Part shown: positions 13,273 to 25,112 of the stretch, in pieces
Layout: each line of letters begins with the position of its first letter
How positions within the stretch are numbered: position 1 is the first letter of the stretch
Source: Aptenodytes patagonicus
Lineage: Eukaryota; Chordata; Aves; Sphenisciformes; Spheniscidae
Assembly: GCF_965638725.1 (NCBI RefSeq)
Contig: NC_134952.1
Coordinates: 20,711,028-20,775,027 of the forward strand
Reading direction: 5' to 3'
Length of the DNA: 64,000 nucleotides
Notes under the pieces: generated by a model
Told to the model about the DNA's origin: nothing
Database searches by the model: none
The model's input: the letters and a program-made list of their open reading frames with translations, nothing else
Position numbers and translations under genes: made by a program

Positions 13273-14832
13273 GTAAGTCAGTTAAAGAGACACAATAACA
13301 TGCTTGATTACAAACAAGTGGGTTGTAGGAGCTATTTCTCCTTCCTCACGCTACCCTTTGCTGTGATGGTTTGCCGTCTTCATCTCTGTAACATCCTGCC
13401 ATGTGAGTGCTTTATCTTTGCAGGCAAGGGCATGACGTATCACAGACATGAAAGACAAACTGCAACTGATAACAGCATTTATGTGGACTTCTTCTATGAG
13501 TAAAAGGGGAAGGAGTTGGATCAAGTCTTGTGTACTTGTTTGATGTGTGCAATCACACTGTAACCTACACTGGAAACCTTGATAGTTTGCTGTGTTCCCA
13601 TTTTCCAGGGCTTGTACTTCCTCACACTACTTACTCGTTCATGAGAAATAGCCATGTGTTTCCCAAGCCATCACATCTAGAAACTGGTGCTCGATTGCCC
13701 TCAGGCCTTGGTGCAGCCGTCGGAGCATGCATTAAGCATCCTTGAAGGAGCAGGGACACATCTGGGACCGCAGCCTGGGGCAGCGAGCACAGGCGGGTGC
13801 CTCCTTCCTACCCACAGCCCCAGCACCATTTATCCCTGGTTCCAAGCAAGTGCCTCGGACAGGCTTTCATCCCAGGTGCAGTGTGCCCTGTTGTCCTTAA
13901 TGCACCTGGGCTGAAAAAAGTCTTGGTCATTATTCCTGATGCTAAGTTTCAGTGAAAAGAATAACTGCAAGCACAGGTCAATTAAATCTGATCAAGGGCT
14001 TCAGTCTGTGGAAAAGTAATAAATAATAATTATGCTGAAATGTCTGTTTTGAATATCCCTGAATATCACAAGCTCTATATTTCATCCTCTTTTACTTTAT
14101 TCAGTAATTTTTTTCAAATAAAGAAGCTCTACAGACTTTTTTCAAATTCACATAATAACAAAACAAAGTGCTACTGTGGTGTATGGCACGTGAAATCCCT
14201 TGCTGTGACTAGCGGGGAGAAGGCTGATAAGTCAAACCTTATTTCCTGTAACCAGTAACAATTTATGAGGCCTGTGGAGACCAAGCCGATAAATAAATAG
14301 CAGACCAATCCGAGCATGGTGTGGGGATCAAGGACAGCACGTAACGTATTTGTAAATAGGCTATACATAATTTATTGAAATTAGCATAAAGTTACAGTTT
14401 TACAACTCTGAGTCTTGAGTTACACATCAGCTGTAACAGAGACACCTCTTTAAATCTTAACATATGCAAAATGACACTTGTTACCTTCAGGTTTAAAAAA
14501 AAAGTCCTTCCAGTACAATTAAGAAGCAATTCTTGCCTTCTCACTGCACTAATTTATGCTTGTTACTTAAACAAAGAAACAATTTTAAAGTAATGGAAGT
14601 CTTATGTTTGTGATATTGTCATTTTATTGATACTGCAACAATTTTAATGAAAGTGGATTAACTGAGTAATGGATTATTATGAATATGCTCCTACAGAGTG
14701 ACAGAGATACTTAGCAAGACTCAAAAGCAAGAGCTTAATTAGGTCATATTATGCCAGAAAATTTATGCTCATCAATAAGCATAATACTTAGGCTTAAGTT
14801 TGAAGAGGCTTTAGAGAACAGCCAAAAAATAT

Positions 14833-14855
14833 ATAGAATCATAGAATCATAGAAT
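14833..14855 (-). repeat. CR1 3' tail octamer repeat
   Basis: Nearly three copies of ATAGAATC on the + strand, the complement of the GATTCTAT/ATTCTATG octamer that ends CR1 elements. It fixes the 3' end of the host element. Confidence 0.95.
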
Positions 14856-14926
14856 AGTTTGGGTTGGAAGGGACCTTTAAAGGTCATCTAGTCTAACCCC
14901 CCTGCAATGAGCAGGGACATCTTCAA

Positions 14927-15808
14927 CTAGATCAGGTTGCTCAGAGCCCCGTCCAACCTGACATTCAATGTTTCCAGGGATGGGGCATCCACCACCTCTC
15001 TGGGCAACCTGTGCCAGTGTTTCACCACCCTCAGCAGAAAAAATTTCTTCCCTACATCTAGTCTAAATCTACCCCGCTTTAGTTTAAAGCCATTCCCCCT
15101 TGTCCTGTCACAACAGGCCCTGCTAAAAAGTTTGCCGCCATCTTTTTTATAAGCCCCCTTTAAGTACTGACAGGCTGCAATAAGGTCTCCCCGAAGCCTT
15201 CTCTTCTCCAGGCTGAACAACCCCAACTCTATCAGACTTTCTTCATAGGAGAGCTGTTCCATCCCCCTGATCATTTTCGTGGCCCTCTTCTGGACCTGCT
15301 CCAACAGGTCTGTGTCCTTCTTATGCTGACGGCTCCAGAGCCAGACACAGTACTGCAGGTGGGGTCTCACCAGAGCAGAGCAGAGGGGCAGAATCACCTC
15401 CCTTGACCTGCTGGCCATGCTTCTTTTGATGCAGCCCAGGATACGATTGGCCTTCTGGGCTGCGAGCGCACATTGCTGGCTCATGTCCAGCTTTTCACCC
15501 ACCAGTACCCCCAGGTCCTTCTCGGCAGGGCTGCTCTCAATCCCTTCATCCCCCAGCCTGGATTGATACTGGGGGTTGCCCCGACCCAGGTGCAGGACCT
15601 TGCACTTGGCCTTGTTGAACCTCATGAGATTCACACAGACCCACTTCTCGAGCTTGTCCAGGTCCCTCTGGATGGCATCCCGTCCCTCTGGCGTGTCAAC
15701 CGCACCACTCAGCTTGGTGTCATCTGCAAACTTGCTGAGGGTGCACTCAATCCCTCTGTCTATGTCATTGATGAAGTTATTAAGCAGTACTGGTCCCAAT
15801 ACGTCCCT
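14927..15808 (-). pseudogene. CR1 ORF2, RT catalytic box to C-terminus
   Basis: After the frameshift the frame restarts with VLGPVL and runs through the FADD catalytic motif (FADDTKL), then thumb and C-terminal regions ([27 protein letters not shown]). It ends at a natural-looking stop after GALSNLI, at 14927-14929. This long stretch is open, so the break with the upstream half is a single local lesion and not general decay. Confidence 0.9.
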
Positions 15809-16420
15809 GTGGGAGGCCACTCGTCACCAGCCTCCATCTGGACATTGAGCCATTGACCACTACCCTCTGGATGCGACCATCTAACCAATTCCTCACCCAC
15901 CGGACAGTCCACTCATCAAATCCATACCTCTCCAGTTTAGAGAGAAGGATGTTGTGCGGGACTGTGTCAAAAGCCTTACAGAAATCCAGATAGATGACAC
16001 CTGTAGCCCTTCCTGTGTCCACTGATGTAGTCACTCCACCATAGAAGGCCACTAGGTTAGTCAGGCAGGACTCGCCCTTCGTGAAGCCATGCTGGCTGTC
16101 ACCAATAACCTCCTTATTTTCCATGTGCCTTAGCATAGCTTCCAGGAGGATCTGTTCCATGATCTTCCCAGGCACAGACGTGAGCCTGACTGGCCTGTCG
16201 TTCCCCGGGTCTTCCTTTTTTCTCTTTTTAAAAATGGGGGTTATGTTTCCCCTTTTCCAGTCAGTGGGAACTTCACCAGTCTGCCACAACTTCTCAAATA
16301 TGATGGATAGTGGCTTAGCAACTTCATCCGCCAGTTCCTTCAGGACCCGCGGATGGATCTCATCGGGTCCCATGGACTTGTGCACCTTCAGGTGCCTTAC
16401 ATGGTCTTGAACCTGATGTT
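15806..16420 (-). pseudogene. CR1 ORF2, reverse transcriptase first half
   Basis: The frame begins beside the nested insertion and carries RT motifs typical of CR1: [26 protein letters not shown] and the catalytic YLDF block with KAFDTVPH, where Asp is one of the metal-binding residues. It ends at TSGLPQG. There the downstream part shifts frame at about 15806, consistent with loss of two bases. This domain would copy the element's RNA at the nicked target. Confidence 0.9.
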
Positions 16421-16687
16421 CTAAAAGAGGGTAGATTCAGACTAGATAGAAGGAAGAAATTTTTAATGCTGAGGGTGGTGAAACACTGGCACAGGTTGCC
16501 CAGAGAGGTGGTTGTAGATGCCCCATCCCTGGAAACATTCAAGGTCAGGTTGGACGGGGCTCTGAGCAGCCTGATCTAGTTGAAGATGTCCCTGATCATT
16601 GCAGGGTGGTTGGACTAGATGACCTTTAAAGGTCCCTTCCAACACAAAACAATCTATGATTCTATGATTCTATGATTCTATGATTCT
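16421..16687 (+). mobile_element. Nested CR1 3' fragment, opposite orientation
   Basis: About 265 bases of a second CR1 lie on the + strand inside ORF2 of the minus-strand element. The fragment covers the end of ORF2 and the short 3' UTR, and closes with four and a half TCTATGAT units (16653-16687). It closely matches the 3' end of its host element, so both belong to the same or sister subfamilies. Its 5' edge shows heavy truncation. No target-site duplication is seen, as is usual for CR1. Confidence 0.92.
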
Positions 16688-17958
16688 CCCACAGCGGGCA
16701 GCTCTTCATTCTCCCAGTCCCCGCCTTTGCCTTCTGCGGCTTGGGCGGTGAGGCTCAAGCACCTGCCGGTGAAGACCGAGGCAAAAAAGTCATTGAGCAC
16801 CTCCACCTTCTCTGTCTCCTGGGTAACCAGGTCTCCTGTTTCATTCCAGAGAGGGCCCACATTTTCCCTCACCTTCCTTTTATGCCCGACATACCTACAG
16901 AAGCTTTTCTTGTTGCCCTTGACGTCCCTGGACAGATTTAATTCTATTAGGGCTTTAGCTTTCCTAACCTGATCCCTGGCTGCTTGGACAATTGCTCTGT
17001 ATTCTTCCCAGGCTACCTGTCCTTGCTTCCACCCTCTGTAGGCTTCCTTTTTGTGTCCGAGTTTGTCCAGGAGCTCCTTGGTCATCCATGCAGGCCTCCT
17101 GGTGTTTTTGCCCGACTTCCTCTTTGTTGGGATGCATCGCTCCTGAGCTTGAAGGAGGTGATCCTTGAATATCGCCCAGCTTTCTTGGGCCCCTCTTCCC
17201 TCCGGGGCTTTGTCCCATGGCACTCTACCAAGCAGATCCCTGAAGAGGCCAAAGTCTGCTCTCCTGAACTCCAGGGGAGTGAGCTTGCTCTGCACCCTCC
17301 TCGCTGCCCTAAGGATCTTGAACTCCACCATTTCGTGGTCACTGCAGCCCAGGCTGCCCTTGAGCTTCCCATTCCCCACCAACCCGTCCTTGTTGGTGAG
17401 AACAAGGTCCAGCATAGCACCTCTCCTTGCTGGCTCCTCTTCCACTTGGAGAAGGAAGTTATCATCGATGCATTCCAGGAACCTCCCAGATTGCTTATGC
17501 CCTGCCGTCTTGTCCCTCCAACAGACGTCGGGGTGGTTGAAGTCCCCCATGAGGACCAGGGCTTGTGAGCATGAGGCTGCTTCTATCTGTCTATAGAGGG
17601 CCTCTTCTGCTCAGTCTTCCTGGTCAGGTGGCCTGTAGCAGACCCCCATTGTAATGTCACCTGTCCCTGCCTTCCCTTTAATCCTGACCTTGGTTAGCTC
17701 CTCATCCATCCCCAAGCAGAGCTCCATGCACTCCAGCTGGTCATTGACATAGAGGGTGACACCCCCTCCTCATCTCCCCTGCCTGTCCTTCCTAAACAGC
17801 CTGTATCCCTCCATCCCAACACTCCAGTCATAGGAGCCATCCCACCATGTTTCTGTGATGCCAATAAGGTCGTAGCCCTGCAGGCGTGCGCACGTCTCTA
17901 ACTGCTCTTGTTTATTCCCCATGCTATGTGCGTTTGCATAGAGGCATTTAAGTTGGGC
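16686..17958 (-). pseudogene. CR1 ORF2, endonuclease and linker part
   Basis: This part encodes the apurinic-endonuclease-like domain, which nicks target DNA to prime reverse transcription, and the linker towards the polymerase. Recognisable landmarks are the LKCLYANA start, an ETWWD motif, GDFNHPD and SDHE, the last two being catalytic regions of this fold. In-frame TGA stops lie at 17770-17772 and 17611-17613. At 16685 the frame meets the nested CR1 and would stop within its tail repeat. Confidence 0.9.
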
Positions 17959-20409
17959 CCCCGATGAAGCTGCCTTATATCCAGAGGTTTATCAATCAAT
18001 CTGTTTTAGAGAGGTAAAATTATATTTTCCTGTGCAGAGGAATTGTTCATAATCATTTTAATAGTTAACAGCATCCACTCTTTACAGCAAGATGGTCTCT
18101 GCTATAGTATTACCTCTTTGGACTTGAGCGATCAGCCAAAGTTTGGATCTGTTTGCTTTAAGAAAAAAAGTTAATGATGGAGTCAGGTATCCCTGAAGTA
18201 TTCCTCTATATTTCCAAGAAATGTTCAAATTCCTGTTCCATGAATCCAGCTTATGAAAAGGACAGAGAATATTTTGCTGTGATTTGATTTTTAAATTCTT
18301 TGGTTACTTTTCTCTGCCTCACTGCTCGAAGCATCTTTCTGCCAGCACTGAGCCCAAAGGTTCAGAGATTTATTCAATACCTTTGAGTTCTGCCTTGTGT
18401 GTTCCCACATGAAAGGCTGTTATATATTTTCTGTGTAAAGAGATACAACTGCAGTAAAGACTCGCATTGGTTTCTGTTCTTTAATGGAAACAGGCAGGGA
18501 AAACCCTGCGTATCAACTAAGGCTGAGGGCTGTGAGGAAATACTTTCTGTCTTGGATTCCTCTTTAGGTTTACGTTGTGTCTATTACAGTCTTCCTTTGG
18601 AATAGCAAATATTGGTCTCATTACTCCTTTAATTACCCCTTATAAAGCCAAAAATATTTGTCTAAAAGGATGAACTGTAAACAATTAAAAAGCAGCTACT
18701 GCCTGAGTGCCTTGGTCCACATGATGTCTTTCATATGTACATGTAAGTTCTTCTAAGTCAACAGGAACTGTAATTATGTGTCTGTGGTAGATTTTAGTTT
18801 TCAGTAGTTTACAAGAAGCTATGCCGTTAACAGATAGAGACTGTCTTCTTATTCTAGTGAAGTCACTCATTACATGCATCTTAAAAACTTCTGAAGTCTA
18901 TAGGAAGTCCACGGGAATAGAGTTATGTTAAAGAAAAGAAACATTACATTTCTCCATGTGGAATTTGTTGTGAAGGCTGAGGACCAACATTCAGTTTAAA
19001 CTGCAAGGAGACTGGGGATGGTTCCTGCACCACGTACAGCGTCATCTTTCCGAGAATAAAATCCTGCAAAACCATCCACAGTTTTTACAGGTGACAGTAG
19101 GATTGGATCAAAACAATTTATGTGGCACAGAGAAGTTGCTGTGACAGAAGGAGAAAATTTTTCTGATGTGTGGCACAGAGAGGTCTTCTAATTGCAGGAT
19201 CTCACAACTGTGCAGCAAAATTAATTTGCCTAATGCAGTAAGAAAATGACAGTAGTGCTCACTCTGGAGAGACCTGTCCTCGCACCCGGTTCTTTGACAA
19301 CTTGGCCTGAGAGCCTTTACTGATTATTCTGGCTGAAATATTAGATGACAATCATGGGTAAATGCTCATGAACTATATTTTAAGGAAAGTTACTGTATTT
19401 GAGATTTATTAAATACCATATGGTTTGATTTTGCTGTTAATTTTGCAGATCTAGTTTAAAGATCTGTACAGAATTAGTGTGTTGGATAATTAGTTGTATG
19501 GAAAGTAAGTTCAAAGAAAACAGATTTATTCTCTCACCTTATGGCAACAAACCGCCTTTAGGTAACTCACCTAGAGTTGTCCAAAAGCTGTTTCAGGGAT
19601 GAAGACTTAGAAAGGAGATACTGCCAAGCATTTCACAACAGTAAGTAATAAACAGTGTCATTGGTGAAATAATTTGCAGTTTTTAAACTAGAGTTTGAGG
19701 TGTTTAATGTTTTATTTGCAATGTACAATTCTATACAGAATTAGTGCATGTGTACCCTTTGAAAGAGCAGTATGTTTGTGGGAGAGTATTTATTTTGGCA
19801 GAAGTCCTCATTTTAAGTCATTCTCAATTTAGACAGAAGTCATTTAGGTAGAAGAGAAATAAGTGTTGTACACTTATTGTGCTGTATACGTGGCTGTTGT
19901 ACCCGAGCAGCTGCTCAGCAGGCAGCGCGTGGAGGCCAGCAGGCTGTACAAGGCAGGTGCAGAAGAAATGGACAGGTTGGAAATGTGAGATGAGTCTTCT
20001 CTTCAGTGTAAACACGCTCAGCTGGCTGGCTGGTAATTATACTTGCTCATCCTGCTACCGGCAACACCGTGTCCAGTGTCAGCCAAGGGTTAACAAATTG
20101 TGTAGGATGAAAACAACGGATTTCTTAAAGAAAAAGTCTTTGAACTGCCTGTGAATAATAAAGGAGTCAACAATGCCTACTTTCCCGAAGCACTTTGAGA
20201 TCTGTAAATTAAGGTTTACATAAGAGTGTAAATACTATTATTTATTTAGGGGCTCTCACATTTCCCTTCACTTCTTCTCTTCTTCCTCTTCCCTGTTACT
20301 TGTTTGTTGGGAAGATGTTATTTGCATTCATGAATATGTGTCCAAAGTGGGAGGCAACGGGAGGATGTGGAATATAAGATTGGTTGAGAGAATGAACAGT
20401 AGCAGGGAG

Positions 20410-20457
20410 GAGAGGGGGTGTGGGGGGTGGGCGAGGTAAGGGGAGAGACTATAAAAA
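20410..20457 (+). promoter_or_regulatory. Weak promoter-like motif: GT/CACCC boxes plus TATA
   Basis: A G-rich stretch with GGTGTGGGG and GGGTGGGCG (Sp/KLF-type boxes) lies just before TATAAAAA at 20450-20457. No exon with a donor in suitable phase is apparent downstream, so this may be chance. Confidence 0.15.
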
Positions 20458-23400
20458 GAGTAAGGAAAGGTTAGCAAGATGGGAATAATATTTGGTTTCT
20501 TTTGTGATTAAAAATTTCTTGCCCTAAAGCATCAGCAGATCTTTGTTCTGGGGTTGGGGCTTTTTAATGGACATTTCTTAAACCTTTTAGTTAAACATTC
20601 AAGACAAACAATAAAAGTTTAGAGCAGCTATGGTAAAAAATGGTTTGAAAATGATCTGGGCTTTAGTTTTCAAAGCAGGTGACACTAAATGCAAAAAATT
20701 CGTATTCTTAGCATTCTGGCTGAAATCAAATTCAGGCTAGTGTTGGTGCATTTTTTTTACATGTGCCATGTTTTAGTCTGTGCCTTTTTGCCTGTCGTTG
20801 TGCCTCCCCTGGGAAAGGGTAAGAAGCACTTGCCGTCTCCTTGCAGGGCTGGGCAGAGCTCCTGCCGCTCCGAGCCCACGGTCCCCCTATGCCTGTACTG
20901 CCGGCTCTGGATGAGCAGTCCCTTACGTTTTGGTAAATGTTGAGAATGGGTACTGATATACGTTAGTAGCAAAACATCGACTAAATAGGAATTTAACATA
21001 AGATACTCCAGGAAGAATAAAAACAATTGTAATATGTGACTTCAATGGAAAGCATAGCTATCACAGAGGATGTGAACAAAATAACCCCACTAACTTGTAG
21101 CCCAAGGATGCATTTGTACCGACAAAAATGTTTGAGGCATGGCTGTAATGGCAATTAGCTGGTTCTGTGATGAAGGGGCTGCTCAATTATTATAAGACCA
21201 AAACAGAGTCCCTTCTTCCTTTCAAACACAGGTATCTGTCTAAAATTGTTGGCCATATTATTCCTTCATAAAAACTCTTTCCTGTATTGAAATATTTCTT
21301 TTCCTTTTTATCTGTGAAAGCCCTTCCTGAAGTTTTTTCTCTCTGTGACTCCTTCACTTCACATTTTATTTCCCCCTCCTGTTCCTGGCATTGGCTCTGT
21401 TGAATGCTGCCTCTTTATGACTTTAATCATTACTCAGCTCTGGAAGTATGTTAACTACTGTAACTCCATTAATTTTTTTGCGTATCATTTGTGTGAGACG
21501 AAATGCACAGTATTGTAATACAGAACCTTGTGATAGGATCCAGGTTCTTTATACATGAAATTAGGTGTTTTCTTATTGCTGTCAAAGTAGTCTTAGGAGT
21601 TCAGCTTTACTATTTCCAACCATAGTAGAAATATTGGGCAAAAAATTGGTCTGAGGATGCATTGCAGCCACACCCACCTAAAGCAAAAGAGTACAGGATA
21701 GCTAAAAGCAGACAATTTCCTGGTAGGCACTGAAGCTTCAAAGACAAGTTTACACTTCTTAATGGAAAATAAATTAATTCATCAACTACAAAGTTGTAGC
21801 ATTTACATTCTGTCCCAAAATCAAAGCATCCTATATAATGCCAGGGTCCAAGTCTGCTACTATCACTGATCCCTAGTAAATACCCAGGTGTATACCAATG
21901 TGGAATTTAATATTCATAAAACATATCTGACCGGGCGTTTTCATTAATAAACTGCACTGTTAAAATGTTTACATACAGAATATGTTTCAGACAACAGAGA
22001 AAGCCAGTGCTTGCATTCTTCCAGGTAGTTGCACAAAGAAGGAAGGTGTTCTTCAGCTGAATAGGGGTAAGTCCTTAACCAAATAACTGTTCTGGCTGTA
22101 ATTCATATTGAAATCAGCACTGGTCTCTCTCTTCAATGATCAGGGCTTTGTGTTTTACATATCCGGAAGAGGGAAGGCTAATTTACACTAATGCAGTTCC
22201 CAAATGTAGACAACTAGATTTGTTTGAGGTTTCTGAACAAGTTAAAATAGCCGATGTTGTTTCCAAATGATGGAAACAATACCAATTCTCCTCCGTAAAG
22301 AGCTGTGTAGCTGTTTTCTAGAGTCCCAACATCTCGAATGCACGGGAAGTGTTTAGCTGTGCATTCTTTGGATTTGTGGAACACTGAAAATTAAATTAAA
22401 CTGTAAGAGAGACAGTTTCTCTCCTGATGTTAGCTGCGAGTCTTGCTCATGCATGCTGTCTTTTGAAGCTGTGTCTATTAAAACAGCAAACCTCATCATG
22501 TGAATATTATTGTTAGTGAATATGTATCTTGGGCTGCTCTGATACCTTTGCAGGATGGATGATCATTTCTTTTACTTCCCTTTAAATATTTTTATTTTAG
22601 TTGTGACTTAGGTGCACTTGGTTTACTGTACTAGGGCCTGGGTCTTAAAGATGAACGGGGTTGACACTTGCACAGCAAGTATCCCTTTTGTGCGGGAGAT
22701 CTGTAAGGGAGTTTGTAGCACAGATGTCTTTTATGTAGACATGTTTCTTGGCTGTGTTGTAACTTCTTGCAACGTATAGCAGTGACTGGACAGAGTTCAC
22801 CTCTCACAGAATTTGCACATGCCAGGAATTTTTTCTCATTCTGTGTTTGAAATATTTTCTGTGGTTGCACCTCCTGCTAAATGCTAGACTATGGCAGGTA
22901 CTATTCCAGGTAGCTGCAGAGTAACCCAGCACCTTTGTGGTAGGAAATCAGGACCCTTGGAATTTTCTTGCTTGCTTTGTTTTATTAAATGTTCCCTATC
23001 CAAGAATGTTTTTTGAAATTAGGTCAGTTGCTTCAAAGTAAACCCTAAAGGGGGAAGAAAGAGCTTTGGGTTATTCTTTCTTAACAGCAGCATCCTTTGA
23101 ATCTGTGCTGGAAGCATGAAAAGTGCTCTGGACTATCGCTCCGAGTGCCCTGGTGTCCCAGGAAAAATTTCAGCCTCTTCTCTGATCCTGAATGAGGGAA
23201 ATGCGTCTGGGACAAATAACACCCACCTTCATCCCCTGTGGCTAGCTCCTTATGGAGACTTTTCCAGGCTGACTCTGCAGAAGGTCCACCCTGGACTTCC
23301 AAAGGCAGACTGTAGATCTGCCTTGTGTGAGCAGCTGGTTTTTCTTTCCTAAAGGTTTTTTTGGGAATACGATGGGTCTGATCTAGGATTGTTGCCTTCT

Positions 23401-25056
23401 TAAGACATTAACATGGTCAGCGCATAGGATTGTGCTTAGCAAATGGAATGAGCAGTGCTGGAATAACAATGCTGTGGAAGACATCACCACGTGCTGGCTG
23501 AGCCCTAACTGGGTACCTGGAACGTGCCCGTCTCATAGCTTCTCACTGTCAGAGCTGGGTTTCACAAACAGTGACTCAGAAGAGAATAAACCACAGCTCA
23601 GAGAAACACAAGGATTCCCAGTTAAAATCTTCATCTGATTTGCTACATGTAGGGCATCAGTGAAAAACTACTATTTTTAGATGCAATGTTAAAGTACACT
23701 TCTGTTAAGGAAACTGAGCCTGTGAACCGCCAAGGTGGACCTTGGGTCCATTTTCCATCACTTCTTTCCATTTTGGACTGCTCTCTGCTTCGCACAGAAG
23801 AAAAATCAGTTTCCTTTCCATAGCTATCTCTGTGCAAATTGCAGCTGGGAAGGGCAAGGCAGGGCCGGTGCTTTCATCCTTGGGCTCCAACGTCAGCCGT
23901 GCCCAGGGTAATGGGGGGCAGTGGGGTAAACACCAGCAGAGCTGCTGCGGCCAGGGGAGGTGCTCGGCGGTTCCACTGCCATGATGCGATGCTGCGTATG
24001 GGGCTGCGGAGGCTTTTATGATCACCACTTACTAAACATTTCTGATGCCAACACAGGTGAGGAGTAAGTTCTGACTCACAGCTCCAAAGGCTGGGCATCT
24101 CTGTGGGACCGAAAGTTGCAAAAAGCAAGAGTTTTATTTTTCTAAGTTACTAAGTCACTAAGCTGCTGGGAGATATGACCGTGTACACGCAGACAAAGAA
24201 GATCTGCTGATTAGGCTGCTGGTTTACAGCTTATTTTCTCAGTATAAGTTGCTTGTTGAAACAGAAAAAATTCGAAGGTAATAAAGCTACAGTGCCTAAT
24301 GCGCCCCCCCCCGGCTCCCCATTAAGCTTATCAGTAGAACAGTCAGCAATGCTAGTGACTGCTTTGTCTAATCTGTAATACTGTACTGTATTTATTGAAT
24401 AACGTATCTATTTATCATATAGTCTTCTTCCTCGCTAGCATTCTGAATGCAATTATCAAAGGTGTCCTTACATCTTTAAATCTCATTTAGAAGGAGAGTC
24501 ACAGCCAAAATGCTAATGAGCTCACCTTAATTGTAAACATTGAGCACTGATAAGAATGAAACTCCATCCTCTGTTCTCAAAGAAGTTCTTACATGTTTCC
24601 TACTTACACCGCTTTTTATCTGATTCTCTTTCACTTCTGTTCTTAGGCAGATGAATAGGCACCTGAACAGACAAATAACAGTACTACATCTTCTTCACAC
24701 CCTTTTGACAGACTTTTGAGATTGCAAAATATTTTTGGAAAATTATTATTGGAAAAAAGATTACTGAATGATCAGGTGGACGGCAATTTTTCAGGCAGGA
24801 ACAAACCGTTCCCCAGCATTCACATGAACACATTAGTAACTCGTACTTAAATGCTGATGGGACATTTTTTAGAACGTGATAAGTGTGAAATAGCCCATAG
24901 TCTTGTCAGTCTTGGTTGCTGCCCACTCCTGCTAAAAAAAGGTTGATTGTGATCATTAAGTTGCAGGTAGGCAGTGCCTCTGGACTGTAAAATAGGAATG
25001 TTAGTGCGCAGTGATGAAAGCAAACTTTGCTCAACACCTGTCTATATATATTGCAG

Positions 25057-25112
25057 GTTTCAGTGGCTGCTCAGTTGATCCGTTCACTCTGTTGTCTGGG
25101 AATAAAGAAGTG
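25057..25112 (+). other. Exon-like 56-base segment
   Basis: The acceptor TATATATTGCAG and the donor GTAAGT (25113) flank 56 bases that are open in two frames. It could be an upstream untranslated exon of SLC34A2 or a decoy. No coding identity can be given. Confidence 0.15.

Larger units (their letters stand above)
4430..14832. other. Intergenic DNA, mostly unremarkable
   Basis: No exon here has better than weak support. Visible items are a run of 21 T at 7099-7119, a 16-bp direct duplication at 9874-9905, a GC-rich patch at about 11760-12560 holding a 31-bp tandem duplication, and an exon-like open segment at 13169-13272. Two longer minus-strand open frames (9314-9928 and 10380-10946) have no recognisable motif and no splice support. 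Confidence 0.5.
14833..17958 (-). mobile_element. CR1 LINE retrotransposon, 5'-truncated and dead
   Basis: This is a chicken-repeat-1 non-LTR retrotransposon on the minus strand. Its 3' end is marked by the CR1 tail repeat, seen on the + strand as ATAGAATC units at 14833-14855. Reading leftward from 17958 it shows the endonuclease domain, a linker, reverse transcriptase with the FADD catalytic motif, and the ORF2 C-terminus. ORF1 and the start of ORF2 are missing, as expected from incomplete reverse transcription. Two in-frame TGA codons, one frameshift and a nested CR1 insertion (16421-16685) show that it is inactive. The exact 5' edge is uncertain by about 30 bases; the frame remains open a little beyond 17958. 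Confidence 0.95.

Noticed and set aside
16984-17596. Long + strand open frames across 15.5-17.6 kb
   Set aside because: They are the antisense of the CR1 ORF2 frames on the minus strand.
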